NCBI GenBank assembly: GCA_031460455.1
Contig: JAVKTQ010000002.1
Location: 124,001 to 188,000 of the forward strand
Direction: 5' to 3'
From: Sporomusaceae bacterium
GTDB taxonomy: Bacteria > Bacillota > Negativicutes > Sporomusales > UBA7701
DNA length: 64,000 nucleotides
Each line of letters begins with the position of its first letter. Position 1 is the stretch's first letter. The notes under the pieces are model-generated. The model ran no database searches. It worked only from the letters and a program-made list of their open reading frames with translations, and was not told the origin of the DNA. This document shows, piece by piece, positions 8,479-18,400 of the stretch. The position numbers were made by a program, and so were the translations under genes.

Positions 8479-10437
8479 ATGGCATTAGTGTTCAGGTTAT
8501 GCCGGGTGGTGCTGCTGGCGATGCTGCTGTCGCTCCCGGCGGCGGTGGCCTGGGCTGCGCCCGAGACCATGCCGCTGGAGGAAGTGCGCGCCGGCATGCA
8601 GGGCATCGCCAAGACGGTGGTGTCCGGCACCGATATCGAAGAATTCGGCATTGAAGTACTAGGGATTATGAAGAATAAGGGGCCCTCCGGCGACCTGATT
8701 CTTATCCGCACATACGGCGACCTTATCGACCGTACCGGCGGCATCGCCCAGGGAATGAGCGGCAGTCCGGTATATATCGGCGGCCGCCTCGTCGGCGCCG
8801 TCGCCTACGGATGGACGTTTACCGACCACAAGATCGGCATGGTCACACCCATCGCCGACATGCTAAAACTCTGGGAACTTCCCGCCCCCAAAGTCCGCGT
8901 GCCCGAGGAAGAAGCGATAAAGCTTGAAGAATCGGAAACCAAGACCGACGGGAAGCCGGGCGATAATAAGCCTGACGATGGCAAACCGCCGGTCAAAGAT
9001 GGCGTGAAAAAGGATGGGCAAGGCCTGGAAGATGTGTCAACGCCGCTAATGGCCGCCGGGTTTGGCGAGCGCGCCCTCGCGCTTCTCACCGAAAAACTGC
9101 GGCCCTTCAAGCTTATGCCGTATGCCGTCGGCGATACTCCTGACGGCGCCGAATTCGGGCCGCTCGAACCCGGCAGCGCCGTGGGCGTGCAGCTTGTCCG
9201 CGGCGACGTCAGCCTGGGCGCCATGGGTACGGTTACCTACACGGAAGGCAACAAAGTGCTGGCCTTTGGCCATCCCTTCCTTAAAAAGGGCAGCGCCGGG
9301 TATTTCCTGACGAACGCCTATGTATTCACGACCGTGAAAGGGATGGAGAATTCCTTTAAGGTCGGCGCCATCGGTCCAGCATTGGGGACAATCGACCAGG
9401 ACCGGGGCGCTGGCGTTGCCGGCCAGTTGGGCGTATTTCCGAGCGTCGTCCCGCTGAGGATCAACGTCACCGACCGCGCGCTCGGCGCCTCCCGCGACGC
9501 CACAATCCAGGTAGTGCAGGACGAACAGCTCTTCCCCGTGCTGACGGCCGCTTCGGTCCTCAGCGTCCTCGAAAAGACAGCCGACCGGATAGGCGCCGGC
9601 ACCGCCAAGATAACCTTCGAGATTTCCGCCCGCAACATGCCGGGCGATGTGTTCAAACGGGAAAACATGTTCTACAGCGCGGCCAATATCGGCGAAATGG
9701 CCATCAGCGAGCTGTATGAACTCATGGCTCTCCTGGCCGCCAATCAGTTCCAGGCTGTCGACGTCATTGACGTGCAGGTGGATGCGACTGTCGACCCTGA
9801 GCGGCGCACGGCCATCATTATGGAAGCCCGCCCCAACGTCGCCTCGGCCAAGCCGGGTGACAAGATCGAGATAGCGGTAAGTCTCAAACCATTCCGGGGC
9901 GAGACGATAACCGTCAAGGTCCCCTTTACCATCCCCCGGGATCAGCAACCCGGCCCGCTGACCCTCGAAGTCCGCGGCGGGGGCATGGTGCCGCTCCTCG
10001 AACTGCTGGCCAAGCGGCAGAAGGGCGACGAAGAACTGCTGCAAACCTTCGGAAAGCTTAAGACCAAGACCTTCGACGACATGATCAAGGAAATGGCCGA
10101 GCGCGACCGCAACAACGACATCGTCGTCGAAATTCTCAGCGGCGAGGCTGGCGAACTGCTCGGCGGCATGGGGGCGGCGAAAGCGCCGTCCACGAAACTC
10201 GACCCTGTTCCCAAGCCCAACGCCGCGGACGGCCAGAACCAGAAGACTCCGTGGTCGGGAAAGGGCGCGGAAGGACTCAAGAAACCGAATACCAAGAGCA
10301 CCGTCAGTACAGAGTATATCATTGACAGTGACACCCAGGTGCTCATCAACGTGGAAAAGAGCGATACACCCGCCGGCAAAGCCGTGCTGTACGAATGGAA
10401 AGTTGTTAAAAGCGACGACACCGAACAGCCTCTGTAG
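8479..10437 (+). CDS. SpoIVB/S55-type peptidase domain protein, exported
   Basis: This 652-residue protein has a signal peptide (about 1-27). The S55 signature AQGMSGSPVYIGGRLVGAVAY lies near residues 90-110 and contains the serine motif GMSGSP. A Lys/Pro/Asp-rich linker spans about 150-185. A second conserved block, VLAFGHPFLKKGSAGYF, follows near 262-278 with a candidate catalytic histidine. The C-terminal 250 residues are of unknown fold. SpoIVB itself cleaves SpoIVFA in sporulation. The long S55 proteins of other diderms have no settled role, so the substrate is unknown. It ends the transcript, since a strong terminator follows. Confidence 0.8.
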   Translation: MALVFRLCRVVLLAMLLSLPAAVAWAAPETMPLEEVRAGMQGIAKTVVSGTDIEEFGIEVLGIMKNKGPSGDLILIRTYGDLIDRTGGIAQGMSGSPVYIGGRLVGAVAYGWTFTDHKIGMVTPIADMLKLWELPAPKVRVPEEEAIKLEESETKTDGKPGDNKPDDGKPPVKDGVKKDGQGLEDVSTPLMAAGFGERALALLTEKLRPFKLMPYAVGDTPDGAEFGPLEPGSAVGVQLVRGDVSLGAMGTVTYTEGNKVLAFGHPFLKKGSAGYFLTNAYVFTTVKGMENSFKVGAIGPALGTIDQDRGAGVAGQLGVFPSVVPLRINVTDRALGASRDATIQVVQDEQLFPVLTAASVLSVLEKTADRIGAGTAKITFEISARNMPGDVFKRENMFYSAANIGEMAISELYELMALLAANQFQAVDVIDVQVDATVDPERRTAIIMEARPNVASAKPGDKIEIAVSLKPFRGETITVKVPFTIPRDQQPGPLTLEVRGGGMVPLLELLAKRQKGDEELLQTFGKLKTKTFDDMIKEMAERDRNNDIVVEILSGEAGELLGGMGAAKAPSTKLDPVPKPNAADGQNQKTPWSGKGAEGLKKPNTKSTVSTEYIIDSDTQVLINVEKSDTPAGKAVLYEWKVVKSDDTEQPL

Positions 10438-10449
10438 GGCTCTGTAAAC

Positions 10450-10487
10450 AATTCCCCGGACAGATTGCGTTGCCCGGGGAATTTTCT
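10450..10487 (+). terminator. Rho-independent terminator after the S55 gene
   Basis: AATTCCCCGG (10450-10459) pairs with CCGGGGAATT (10474-10483) across a 14-base loop, followed by TTCTTG. It separates the flagellar/exported block from the outer-membrane block. Confidence 0.85.
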
Positions 10488-10924
10488 TGTCCTGGGGGCG
10501 CGTAGAGCTTTAGGCGCGCGGCGGACTATTTTCATCCCTCCTGCCCGGTTCGTCGGCGTTCCTTTGTGCTGCCGCCCGCCGCGGGAGAAGCAGGCATGGG
10601 CTTGAAAAGGGGGAGTATGGGGCTGCGCCTGCCGAAGGCTATACTAATGAGCCGACTTGTTTTTGTAATTACGGTATACTTTGTAATTACTATAATTACA
10701 ATTTTACCAAACGGAGGCTCTGGGCGGGGGGACAGACATTTTGGCGAAGCGTGTCGGCACCCAGTAAATACCCGCCGGCGTGGGCGGGCAATAAGCAGGG
10801 AAAAAGCTGCTAAGCATTGAATATACTCAGAATATAGGTAGAAATTACGTTAACCGGAACAACGGTTTGGCAATAGCCAAAAAATGGTATTAAACCTCCC
10901 GGATGCACGTACAATGTACCAAAT
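10488..10924. other. Long non-coding stretch upstream of mlaE
   Basis: No convincing gene was found in this stretch. A short open frame at 10566-10820 has no ribosome site or protein-like composition. The stretch is AT-richer in its middle and holds several symmetric sites: the GTAATTAC cluster, CCCGCC/GGCGGG near 10769-10787, AACCG/CGGTT at 10852-10867, TTTGGC/GCCAAA around 10866-10881 and GTAC-AAT-GTAC at 10909-10919. It probably carries the promoter and operators for mlaEFD. Confidence 0.5.
10662..10700. repeat. Cluster of GTAATTAC-type sites
   Basis: TTTGTAATTAC occurs twice as direct copies (about 10662-10673 and 10680-10690). A reversed half, TATAATTACAA, follows at 10691-10701. The core GTAATTAC is itself palindromic. 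TATACT and TATAAT sequences overlap the copies, so a regulator bound here could cover a promoter. Confidence 0.5.
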
Positions 10925-10987
10925 GTGTTTCGACTAATTTGCGCCGGCTTGGAGCCACGGGGCCGCCGGCAATGTGAGGTCGGCCCA

Positions 10988-11761
10988 ATGTTTATATCAC
11001 TGCTGGAACGGATAGGCCGCCAAATGATCGATTTTCTTGAACATACCGGCCAGGTTGTGATGCTGGTCGGCCAGACGCTCGCGAGCCTTAGGCGTTCGCC
11101 GAACCCAGGCCACGCCTTACGCCAGATGGCTCACCTGGGGGTTGACTCCTTGCCGATTGTCGCCCTCACCATGCTGTTCACCGGTATGGTAATGACAATG
11201 CAGATCGCCCACGAGTTCATCAAGTACGGCGCGCAGGCCTCGGTGGGCGGGGTGGTGGCGATCGCGGTCGGACGGGAACTCTCTCCGGTGCTAACGGGCG
11301 TAGTGGCGGCTGGCAGGGTGGGCGCGGCCATCACGGCCGAAATCGGTTCGATGAAGGTGACCGAGCAGATCGACGCCCTGCGGGTGATGGCGACCAACCC
11401 CGTCGCCTACCTGATTGTTCCCCGGCTGATTGCCTGTGTGCTGATGCTGCCAATTCTGGTTATCTTCGCCGACATGATCGGCACGGTCGGCGGCTATCTA
11501 GTTGCGATCCTGTATGCTGACATTAATTCTTTTACCTTCCTTAATTCGATTAAAGTGTTCGCGGTGGTGAACGATGTAACCGGCGGGCTTATCAAGAGCA
11601 TGTTTTTCGGCGCCATCATCGCCATCATCGGCTGCTATAAAGGGCTGACGACCGCCGAAGGGGCCGAAGGAGTAGGCAAGGCCACCACCGGCTCGGTAGT
11701 CACCTCGATGATTCTGATTTTCATCAGCAATTATTTCCTGTCACTGATACTGTACCGCTAG
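10988..11761 (+). CDS. mlaE: Phospholipid ABC transporter permease MlaE
   Basis: This 257-residue integral membrane protein matches the MlaE family: [15 protein letters not shown], then [38 protein letters not shown] with the conserved coupling segment near residues 95-130. It has about five or six hydrophobic helices. MlaE is the inner-membrane permease for phospholipid traffic between membranes. ATG 10988 has GAGGT eight bases upstream; the open frame extends back to 10925 without a site. mlaF and mlaD follow at once. Confidence 0.93.
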   Translation: MFISLLERIGRQMIDFLEHTGQVVMLVGQTLASLRRSPNPGHALRQMAHLGVDSLPIVALTMLFTGMVMTMQIAHEFIKYGAQASVGGVVAIAVGRELSPVLTGVVAAGRVGAAITAEIGSMKVTEQIDALRVMATNPVAYLIVPRLIACVLMLPILVIFADMIGTVGGYLVAILYADINSFTFLNSIKVFAVVNDVTGGLIKSMFFGAIIAIIGCYKGLTTAEGAEGVGKATTGSVVTSMILIFISNYFLSLILYR

Positions 11762-11771
11762 GGGTGGAGCC

Positions 11772-12542
11772 ATGATAAAGCTTGACAACGTAAGCATGGC
11801 GTTCCGCAACAAGCGGGTGCTGGACAACATCAGCCTGGACATCGCCCAGGGCGAAATTATGGTGATCATCGGCCCCAGCGGCTCGGGCAAGAGCACAATC
11901 CTGCGGCTGATGATCGGCCTGCTGAGACCGTCGGCCGGCGAGATATGGATCAACGGCCAAGAGATCTCCGGCGCCAGCGAGGAAGAACTTAACGTCATCC
12001 GCCGCAAGATGGGGATGGTATTCCAATATTCCGCCCTGTTCGACTCGATGACGGTGGGTGAAAATGTGGCTTTCGGCCTGCGGCAGCACACGGCGCTGTC
12101 CGAAGAGGAAATCGGCCGGACGGTGCGACGACGGCTGAGAATGGTCGGCCTCGCCGGTCAGGAGGACGTGATGCCCAGCGAGCTGTCGGGGGGCATGAAA
12201 AAACGCGTCAGCCTCGCCCGGGCGATCGCCATCAATCCGCAGATCGTGCTGTATGACGAGCCCACAGCAGGACTCGATCCGATAATGTCGACGACCATCG
12301 ACCGCCTCATCTGCAGCACCCGCCGCATCCTCAACGTGACCTCGGTCGTCGTCACCCACCATATGCCGAGCGCCTTCAACATCGCCGACCGGATCGCCAT
12401 GATCTACGATGGACGGATAATCGAGATCGGGACGGTAAGCGAGATCAAAAAGTCGTCCAATCCCATCGTACAGCAATTCATCCACGGCTGGGCAAGACCC
12501 GGCGAGTTTGTCAAAAGGAGGTCGAGAAAAAGTGAATCTTAG
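11772..12542 (+). CDS. mlaF: Phospholipid ABC transporter ATPase MlaF
   Basis: This is a 256-residue ABC ATPase. Walker A is GPSGSGKST at about 34-42, the Q-loop VFQYSALF near 79, the signature LSGGMKKR at about 138-145, and Walker [14 protein letters not shown] near 158-170, followed by the switch histidine in VVTHH. The LSGGMKKR variant and its position between mlaE and mlaD identify MlaF. It powers the MlaE permease from the cytoplasm. The start has GGGGTGGAGCC just upstream. Its last 11 bases overlap mlaD, which suggests coupled translation. Confidence 0.93.
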   Translation: MIKLDNVSMAFRNKRVLDNISLDIAQGEIMVIIGPSGSGKSTILRLMIGLLRPSAGEIWINGQEISGASEEELNVIRRKMGMVFQYSALFDSMTVGENVAFGLRQHTALSEEEIGRTVRRRLRMVGLAGQEDVMPSELSGGMKKRVSLARAIAINPQIVLYDEPTAGLDPIMSTTIDRLICSTRRILNVTSVVVTHHMPSAFNIADRIAMIYDGRIIEIGTVSEIKKSSNPIVQQFIHGWARPGEFVKRRSRKSES

Positions 12543-13809
12543 CACCGAAGCCAAGGTGGGCGCGATATCGCTGATCGGTCTGCTGCTGCTAGGGTATATG
12601 ATCGTTTATCTCGGCGGCATCTCCTTTGGCGAAAAGGGATACCCAGTCCAGGTGGTTTTCAGCGAGGTCGGCGGCCTCAAAGAAGGCAACGTCGTTCGCT
12701 ACGCCGGCGTCGATGTTGGCCGGGTGGCAGGGGTGCATGCCGGCGACAAGGGGGTAGAAGTGCAGCTTCGGATCAATCCGGGCATCAAAATCCCCGAAGG
12801 GGCCAAATTCACCATCGGCACCGACGGACTGTTGGGCGAAAAATTCATCAATATAGTGCCGCCGCGCCAGAGTTCCGGCTACCTCAAGCCGGGCGCCACC
12901 GTGGCCGGAGAGGATCCCCGCGGAATCGACCATCTGGTGAACTCGGCCGACAAGACGCTCGCCGACGTCCAGAAACTCATCCAATCCCTCAACGAAGTGC
13001 TCGGCGACGACAAAGTCAAGGCCGCCATGAAGGCCACCGCCCTCAACGCCCGCGATATAACCGAACGCCTCAACGAGTTCAGCGCCTCCCTGGCACGGAT
13101 GGCCAACAATAACGAACATGACGTAAACGCCTTGGTCGGTAACCTGCGCGACATGTCCGCCAACCTCAAGGACGTAGCCGCCAGGGTCGACAAAATGGTG
13201 ACCGCCGTCGACAACAACGGCCAGACGGCCAAAGACCTCAAGGAAACCATCCAGAATCTGAAAAAGACCAGTGTGCGGGTGGAGAAGATCGCCGCGTCGG
13301 TGGAAGACATCGCGACCGATCCGGAAACGACTAAAAACATCAAAGAAACGCTCCGCAACGCCCGCTCGGTCAGCGAGAAAGCCAACAAGATGCTGACCAA
13401 GATAGAGAACGTCAGCGTCGAAACCGGCTTCGAAGTGATGTATAACAGTCATACCGACAAGTACAGAAGCAACGCCGACGTCCGCATCAACACCTCGCCG
13501 CGCGATTTTGCCGTTATCGGCGTGAGCGGGATCGGCGACAACCAGAAGACCAACTTCCAGATCGGCAAGGGTAACGCGCACTTCGCCGGCCGGGCAGGCG
13601 TCGTCGAAGGCAAAGCCGGCATCGGGGCCGATACCATGCTGGGCAAACAGCTGCGCCTCTCGCTCGATGTCTACGACCCCAACGACGTACGGGTCAAACT
13701 GCGTACCCAGTACGAAATAGCGCCCCACACCTTCATCGTCGGCCAGACCGACAGCCTCAACAAGCAATCGAACCAGAACACATATTTCGGTGTGCGCCAT
13801 TCCTTCTAG
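12532..13809 (+). CDS. mlaD: MlaD-type MCE protein with C-terminal beta-rich (barrel-like) domain
   Basis: This 425-residue protein is more than twice the length of E. coli MlaD (183). An N-terminal anchor helix (residues 8-28) is followed by one MCE domain at about 38-115 ([25 protein letters not shown]). A long helical region at about 145-305 is rich in NLRDM/NLKDV-type heptads. The last 120 residues are alternating strands ending in YFGVRHSF, with a terminal aromatic as in barrel proteins. In Veillonella parvula a comparable MlaD has been reported to bridge both membranes. GTG 12532 is chosen for its AAGGAGG site. Confidence 0.9.
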   Translation: MNLSTEAKVGAISLIGLLLLGYMIVYLGGISFGEKGYPVQVVFSEVGGLKEGNVVRYAGVDVGRVAGVHAGDKGVEVQLRINPGIKIPEGAKFTIGTDGLLGEKFINIVPPRQSSGYLKPGATVAGEDPRGIDHLVNSADKTLADVQKLIQSLNEVLGDDKVKAAMKATALNARDITERLNEFSASLARMANNNEHDVNALVGNLRDMSANLKDVAARVDKMVTAVDNNGQTAKDLKETIQNLKKTSVRVEKIAASVEDIATDPETTKNIKETLRNARSVSEKANKMLTKIENVSVETGFEVMYNSHTDKYRSNADVRINTSPRDFAVIGVSGIGDNQKTNFQIGKGNAHFAGRAGVVEGKAGIGADTMLGKQLRLSLDVYDPNDVRVKLRTQYEIAPHTFIVGQTDSLNKQSNQNTYFGVRHSF

Positions 13810-13817
13810 ATTTTGTA

Positions 13818-13847
13818 TTGACAGCCCCCTGTTTAAAACACTATAAT
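13818..13847 (+). promoter_or_regulatory. Sigma-A promoter of tolC
   Basis: TTGACA at 13818-13823 and TATAAT at 13842-13847 are both perfect, 18 bases apart, 94 bases before the tolC start. The palindrome at 13860-13873 falls just after the expected start of transcription. Confidence 0.8.
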
Positions 13848-13859
13848 GAGAATTGGAAC

Positions 13860-13873
13860 TGACTAACCAGTCA
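13860..13873. promoter_or_regulatory. Palindromic operator candidate, copy 1 (tolC)
   Basis: TGACTAACCAGTCA reads TGACTGGTTAGTCA on the minus strand. It has 5-bp inverted arms and a 4-base centre, a layout typical of TetR-family operators. It lies about ten bases past the tolC -10 box, where a repressor would block transcription. Similar sites precede lpxA and the first ompM. Confidence 0.6.
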
Positions 13874-13941
13874 ATTGCCTAAAAAAAGGAAACCGGCCTG
13901 CGGCAGCGTCCGCAGCTACATACGGTTCGGGAGGAATTACC

Positions 13942-15243
13942 ATGAGGCATCAGCAAGTAGGGAAGAAAACTTTGGCGCTGGCGGTGGCGTGTGGCTACAT
14001 GCTGGTTAACGCCGTCGCGTTCGCGGCGCCTACCGAGCTTACGCTCGAGGAGAGCATCGCTCTGGCGCTCAAAAACAATCCGACGATAAAAATCGCCGAG
14101 TCAGACAGAGAAAAGGCTTCGTGGGTGGTAAGGGAAGCCCAGGCCGGACAGGGCCCAACCCTCACCTACAATCATAAAGATGCGCGCTACAGGTCGGCGC
14201 CGTCGACCCTCACGCCCAACCCAACTCCTACCAACGATTTTGACAACACTGTCAGCCTGTCGGTGTCGCTCTACAGCGGCGGGAAGGTCGACGGCACTAT
14301 CGGCAAGGCTAAATACGACTACAAGGTGGCCGATCTCGGCCTGGCCGAGACCAAGCAGCAGCTGAAGCTGGACGCGACCAGCGCCTACTTCAAGGTACTG
14401 CAGTCCCGTAATATGCTGCAGGTCAGGCAGGAATCGGTGGACAACCTGACCGCCCACTTGCGCAACGTCCAGGCCCAGTACGACGTAGGTACGGTCGCCA
14501 AGTCGGATGTGCTGCGGTCCGAAGTTGAACTGGCCAACGCCCAGCAAAACCTCATCATAGCCCAAAACGATTACGACCTGGCAATGGCCAGCCTCAACAA
14601 TGTCGTCGGATTGCCCCTCGACACCGAGATCAAACTCAAGGAAGAGCTGAAATACGAGCAGGCGAAACTGACCCTCGACGACGGTGTCAAATTTGCGATG
14701 CAGTACCGGCCGGACGTTCTCCAGGCCGACTATACCCTGCAGGGCGCCAAGGAAATCGTCAAGGTGGCCCGCAGCGGTTTTCTCCCGTCAGTAACGCTCA
14801 GCGGCTCCAACAACTGGTCTGACGAAAAATTCCCCGGCAGCAAAAACAGCAATTGGTCGGTATATCTCTCGACCTCGCTGACGCTGTTCGATACAAATCT
14901 CACCCTTTCCAAGGTCAAGGAAGCGGAAGCCGGCGTGGTCAAGGCCAATGAGCAGTTCCGCCAGACCAAGGACAGCGTTTCTCTCGAGGTGCGCCAGGCT
15001 TATCTCAGCATGAAGGAAGCCGAAAAACGCATCGAAACCAGCCAGGTTGCGGTGGCCAAGGCTGATGAGGACTTCAAGATTGCGCAGGTCCGCTATAACG
15101 CCGGCGTAGGCACAAACCTCGACGTCATTGACGCCCAACTGGCGCTGGCCCAGGCCAAAACAAATTATATCCAGGCGCTGTACGACTACAACACCAGCAA
15201 GGCCAAGCTCGACAAGGCCATGGGTATAGCCGTCAAACAGTGA
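13942..15243 (+). CDS. tolC: TolC-family outer membrane efflux protein
   Basis: The product is 433 residues, with a signal peptide (about 1-29) followed by LTLEESIALALKNNPTIKIAESDREKA, the usual TolC/OMF opening. The internal duplication is visible: QYDVGTVAKSDVLRSEVELANAQ in the first half and RYNAGVGTNLDVIDAQLALAQA in the second. TolC trimers form the outer-membrane exit duct for efflux pumps and type I secretion. GGAGGAATTACC precedes the ATG. It has its own promoter but lies directly after mlaD, and a terminator follows. Confidence 0.93.
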   Translation: MRHQQVGKKTLALAVACGYMLVNAVAFAAPTELTLEESIALALKNNPTIKIAESDREKASWVVREAQAGQGPTLTYNHKDARYRSAPSTLTPNPTPTNDFDNTVSLSVSLYSGGKVDGTIGKAKYDYKVADLGLAETKQQLKLDATSAYFKVLQSRNMLQVRQESVDNLTAHLRNVQAQYDVGTVAKSDVLRSEVELANAQQNLIIAQNDYDLAMASLNNVVGLPLDTEIKLKEELKYEQAKLTLDDGVKFAMQYRPDVLQADYTLQGAKEIVKVARSGFLPSVTLSGSNNWSDEKFPGSKNSNWSVYLSTSLTLFDTNLTLSKVKEAEAGVVKANEQFRQTKDSVSLEVRQAYLSMKEAEKRIETSQVAVAKADEDFKIAQVRYNAGVGTNLDVIDAQLALAQAKTNYIQALYDYNTSKAKLDKAMGIAVKQ

Positions 15244-15250
15244 ATGAACA

Positions 15251-15284
15251 AAGGGCCGGGGCGACAGCTCCGGCCTTTTTCGGC
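15251..15284 (+). terminator. Rho-independent terminator after tolC
   Basis: GGCCGGGGC pairs with GCTCCGGCC (one G-T pair) around 15253-15274, followed by TTTTTC. Confidence 0.75.
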
Positions 15285-15443
15285 CTTGAGTCAGGTATAA
15301 ATTTCTGGCGAATAATCCACAATTTTCCGGAGAAACTAGGAGGCAGCATTGTCTGAATATTATTACCAGCGTCTATTTAAAAGGAAGGCTTTCGCCCGCG
15401 TCGAAAATATACTAAGATCGAGACTATGATGCGGGAGGCGCAT

Positions 15444-18400
15444 ATGCGGCAAAAAGCCATAGTACTGGCTGTAGTGGCTTTGGTTGTTGTCAGTGTGGCC
15501 GGCGCTTTTATAATCAACAAGAGCCAAACCGTAATGGCCGGAATGAGCGACAAGCTGGAGACGGAGCTGACCAAAGCGCTTGGTGGCCCCGTTTCGGTTA
15601 AGAGCCTGGAGATCTCCTGGCTCAACAAGGTGCTGCTCAGCGACGTAGCCGTCCGCGACGACCGCGGCCAACTTATAGCCGAAGCGGCAAAGGTGACGGT
15701 GGTATACGACCCGCTCGCCCTTTTGCGCGGCGTCGCCGCCGTGGAAGCGGTCAGCGAATTGTCTTTGGACGAGCCGCAAATTTACCTCGACCGACGTGCG
15801 GACGGCAAATGGAATATTGAAGACCTGCTCGACAAGACCAGGTCGGGCGACTCGCCCTTTAGCGGGAAAATAGCCATAATCAAGGGCACGGTGACAGTCA
15901 CCATGCCGGAAGGCCGCTGGCAGCTGAGTGACATCGGGGCTAAATTCGACTTTGCCGGTAAACCTGACGTAGCTCTTCAGCTCACCGCGACCTATAACGG
16001 GGCGCCGCTGGAGGTGGCGGGGCGCGTGAGCCGGGACGGCGCCAGCATGCTGGCTGCCGGCGCAGCCAACCTCGATCTGAGCGGGCTGGAAGCCTTAATT
16101 CCGGCCGGTATGGCTGTAAAGCCGGCCGGCGGCCGCCTCGCTCAGGCGCAAATCATCCTGCGGCGCGACAAAGGCGAACTTACCTACGCCGGCGAGGCAA
16201 AACTCGACGGTGTCAACGTAGGCGTCGCCGGCCTTACGGTAAGCGACGCGCGCGGCAGTGTGGCGTTCAGTGACAAGCAGGTTTTTCTGTTTCCGATCAC
16301 CGCCAAGGTTTACGGGCAAGATATCGAACTTAGGGGCAAAATAGCGACCGACGCCGCCGAACCGGTGCTCGGCCTGACGGTGAGCGCCCGTGGCTTTGAT
16401 CCCGCGGCCTTGGGCCGGGATATCCCTCTCAAGGGACCGCTGTCGTTCACGGCCATTATCGGTGGCGCGCCGAGTCGGCCGGTGGTCAGCGGCGAGGTCC
16501 GTTTGGACAAGGGCGAGGTAAGCGGCTGGGCGGTCAACGGCGCGGTGGCCAAATTCGCGTTGGTCGAATCGGCCCTGACGGTCAATAAACTGGACGCCGA
16601 CATGTTCGGGGGCCGGATAAGCGGAGCAGGAACCATCCTGCTTGACAAACAAGATTACAACTTGGCGGTCAGCGGCCGCGGGCTAGATCTGGCGGCCCTT
16701 CCCAGCCTCGGAGTAAATATATCGGGGCGGGGTGATATCGACCTGCGCCTGGAAGGGGCAGGTACCCTGGCGTCCGCCAAGATGGCCGGCTCGGCGCAGG
16801 CTGTGAGCGGCAGTCTTGACGGCATACCCTTCGCCAACCTGTCTGCAGGCTTTTTCAAGGCCGGCGACAGCATGTCGGTCGATTACATAACCATTGGCTT
16901 CCCAGGTGCCGGAGTGTTGACCGCCCAAGGAACGGTCGACAACGGCCGGTTGGCCCTGACCTTCTTCGGCCAGGGCGTGCCGCTGTCCCTGTTCGCCGAG
17001 CAGGCTGGCGGCATTGATCTGGCCGGCACAGCCGATGCCGAAGGCAAGGTGGAAGGCACGATCGAATCGCCCCGGGTAACGGCCCGATTCACAGCCTACA
17101 ACGGTCGGGCGCTTTACCAGCCCTTCGCGCTCGCCCAAGGCGGCCTGACCGTGACCCGCAGTGCTATCACTCTCGAAGAAGTGGTGGCGCAAAGCGGCGT
17201 CACCCGGCACGTGGTCAACGGCAGCGTCGGTCTAACCGGCGGACAGGAAATGAATATTACCGTCGCCACCCGCCAGGCAAGGGCGGAAAATCTCGTCAAA
17301 CTCATCATGCCTGGGGAAAGACTGACCGGCAACGTCGACAACGAGCTGACGATAACCGGCCCCTTGGCGTCACTGTCCGCCGCAGGACACGTCAAGCTGA
17401 CTGAAGGGAGTTTTCGCGACCAGCTCATCGCGCGGGCCGAGGGTCATTACCGCCGGCAGGGCGGCGTCATCGAACTGCGCGATTTTGTCGTGAATTCGCT
17501 GGGAGCAGAGGTCCGTTTCGCCGGTACGATCGGCGCCGGCAACAGCCTTAATCTCGACGTGACGGCGAAAGACATCGACCTTGCCGCCGTCCATGTCAAA
17601 TTTCCCTATCCGGTCGCCGGGCAGGCTCACTTCGCCGGCCGGCTGACCGGCACCCCGGCCGCGCCGGTCTTCAGCGGCGGTATAACCGCCGTTAGTCTGA
17701 AGCTTAACGGCCAGGAGCTGACCGACATCGCCGGTGAAATCAGCGTCGACAGCGAACAGCTTGCCGTGCCGAGCTTCGGGTTTTCCCAGGGGGAAGGCAA
17801 ATTTGCTTTCTCCGGCGGGATAGGCTTCGCAGCCGGGAATATTTACGGCGACCTTAGCGCTAGCAACGGCGGAGTAGCAGGGCTGATGGCCATTTTCAAC
17901 ATCCCGACGAAAGATATCGACGGCCGTCTTGATGGCCATGTAACTCTCGGCGGCACGGTAGCCAAGCCCGACATGTGGCTGACAGGCACGCTCACCAAAG
18001 GAAAGATCAAGAACTATCCGCTCGATAGCATCGAAGCCGACATCGCCCTCAGGAACAATGTGGTGACTATCAATCACTTTTTTGCCAAGCAAGGCGATGG
18101 CGTGCTTGCGGCACGCGGCACAGCCGCGCTGGGCGGGCCGCTCGACCTTGAGATCGGCGGTCGTTCTATCGACGCCGGCCTCCTGACCACCTGGCTTGAT
18201 TCGACGGTCGACACCCGCGGCAAACTCACCTTTACCGCCCAGATAACGGGAACGTCCTATAGCCCCCATGCGGCCGTTTCGCTGGAAATTAACGGCGGCG
18301 GCGTTGCCAACGCCACCTTCGACGCCTTGTACGGCTTGTTCGTACTCGACAAGGGAAGCATCTATGTCAACCAGCTGATGTTCACCAAAGGAGCATATCG

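Noticed and set aside
10700-10810. Possible riboswitch (c-di-GMP or similar) in the GC-rich part of the mlaE upstream gap
   Set aside because: I compared it with the conserved cores I know and found no match; only small hairpins remain.
10566-10820. 84-codon open frame in the gap before mlaE
   Set aside because: The start has no ribosome site, the composition changes abruptly across the AT-rich site cluster, and it has no recognisable features beyond one hydrophobic run.
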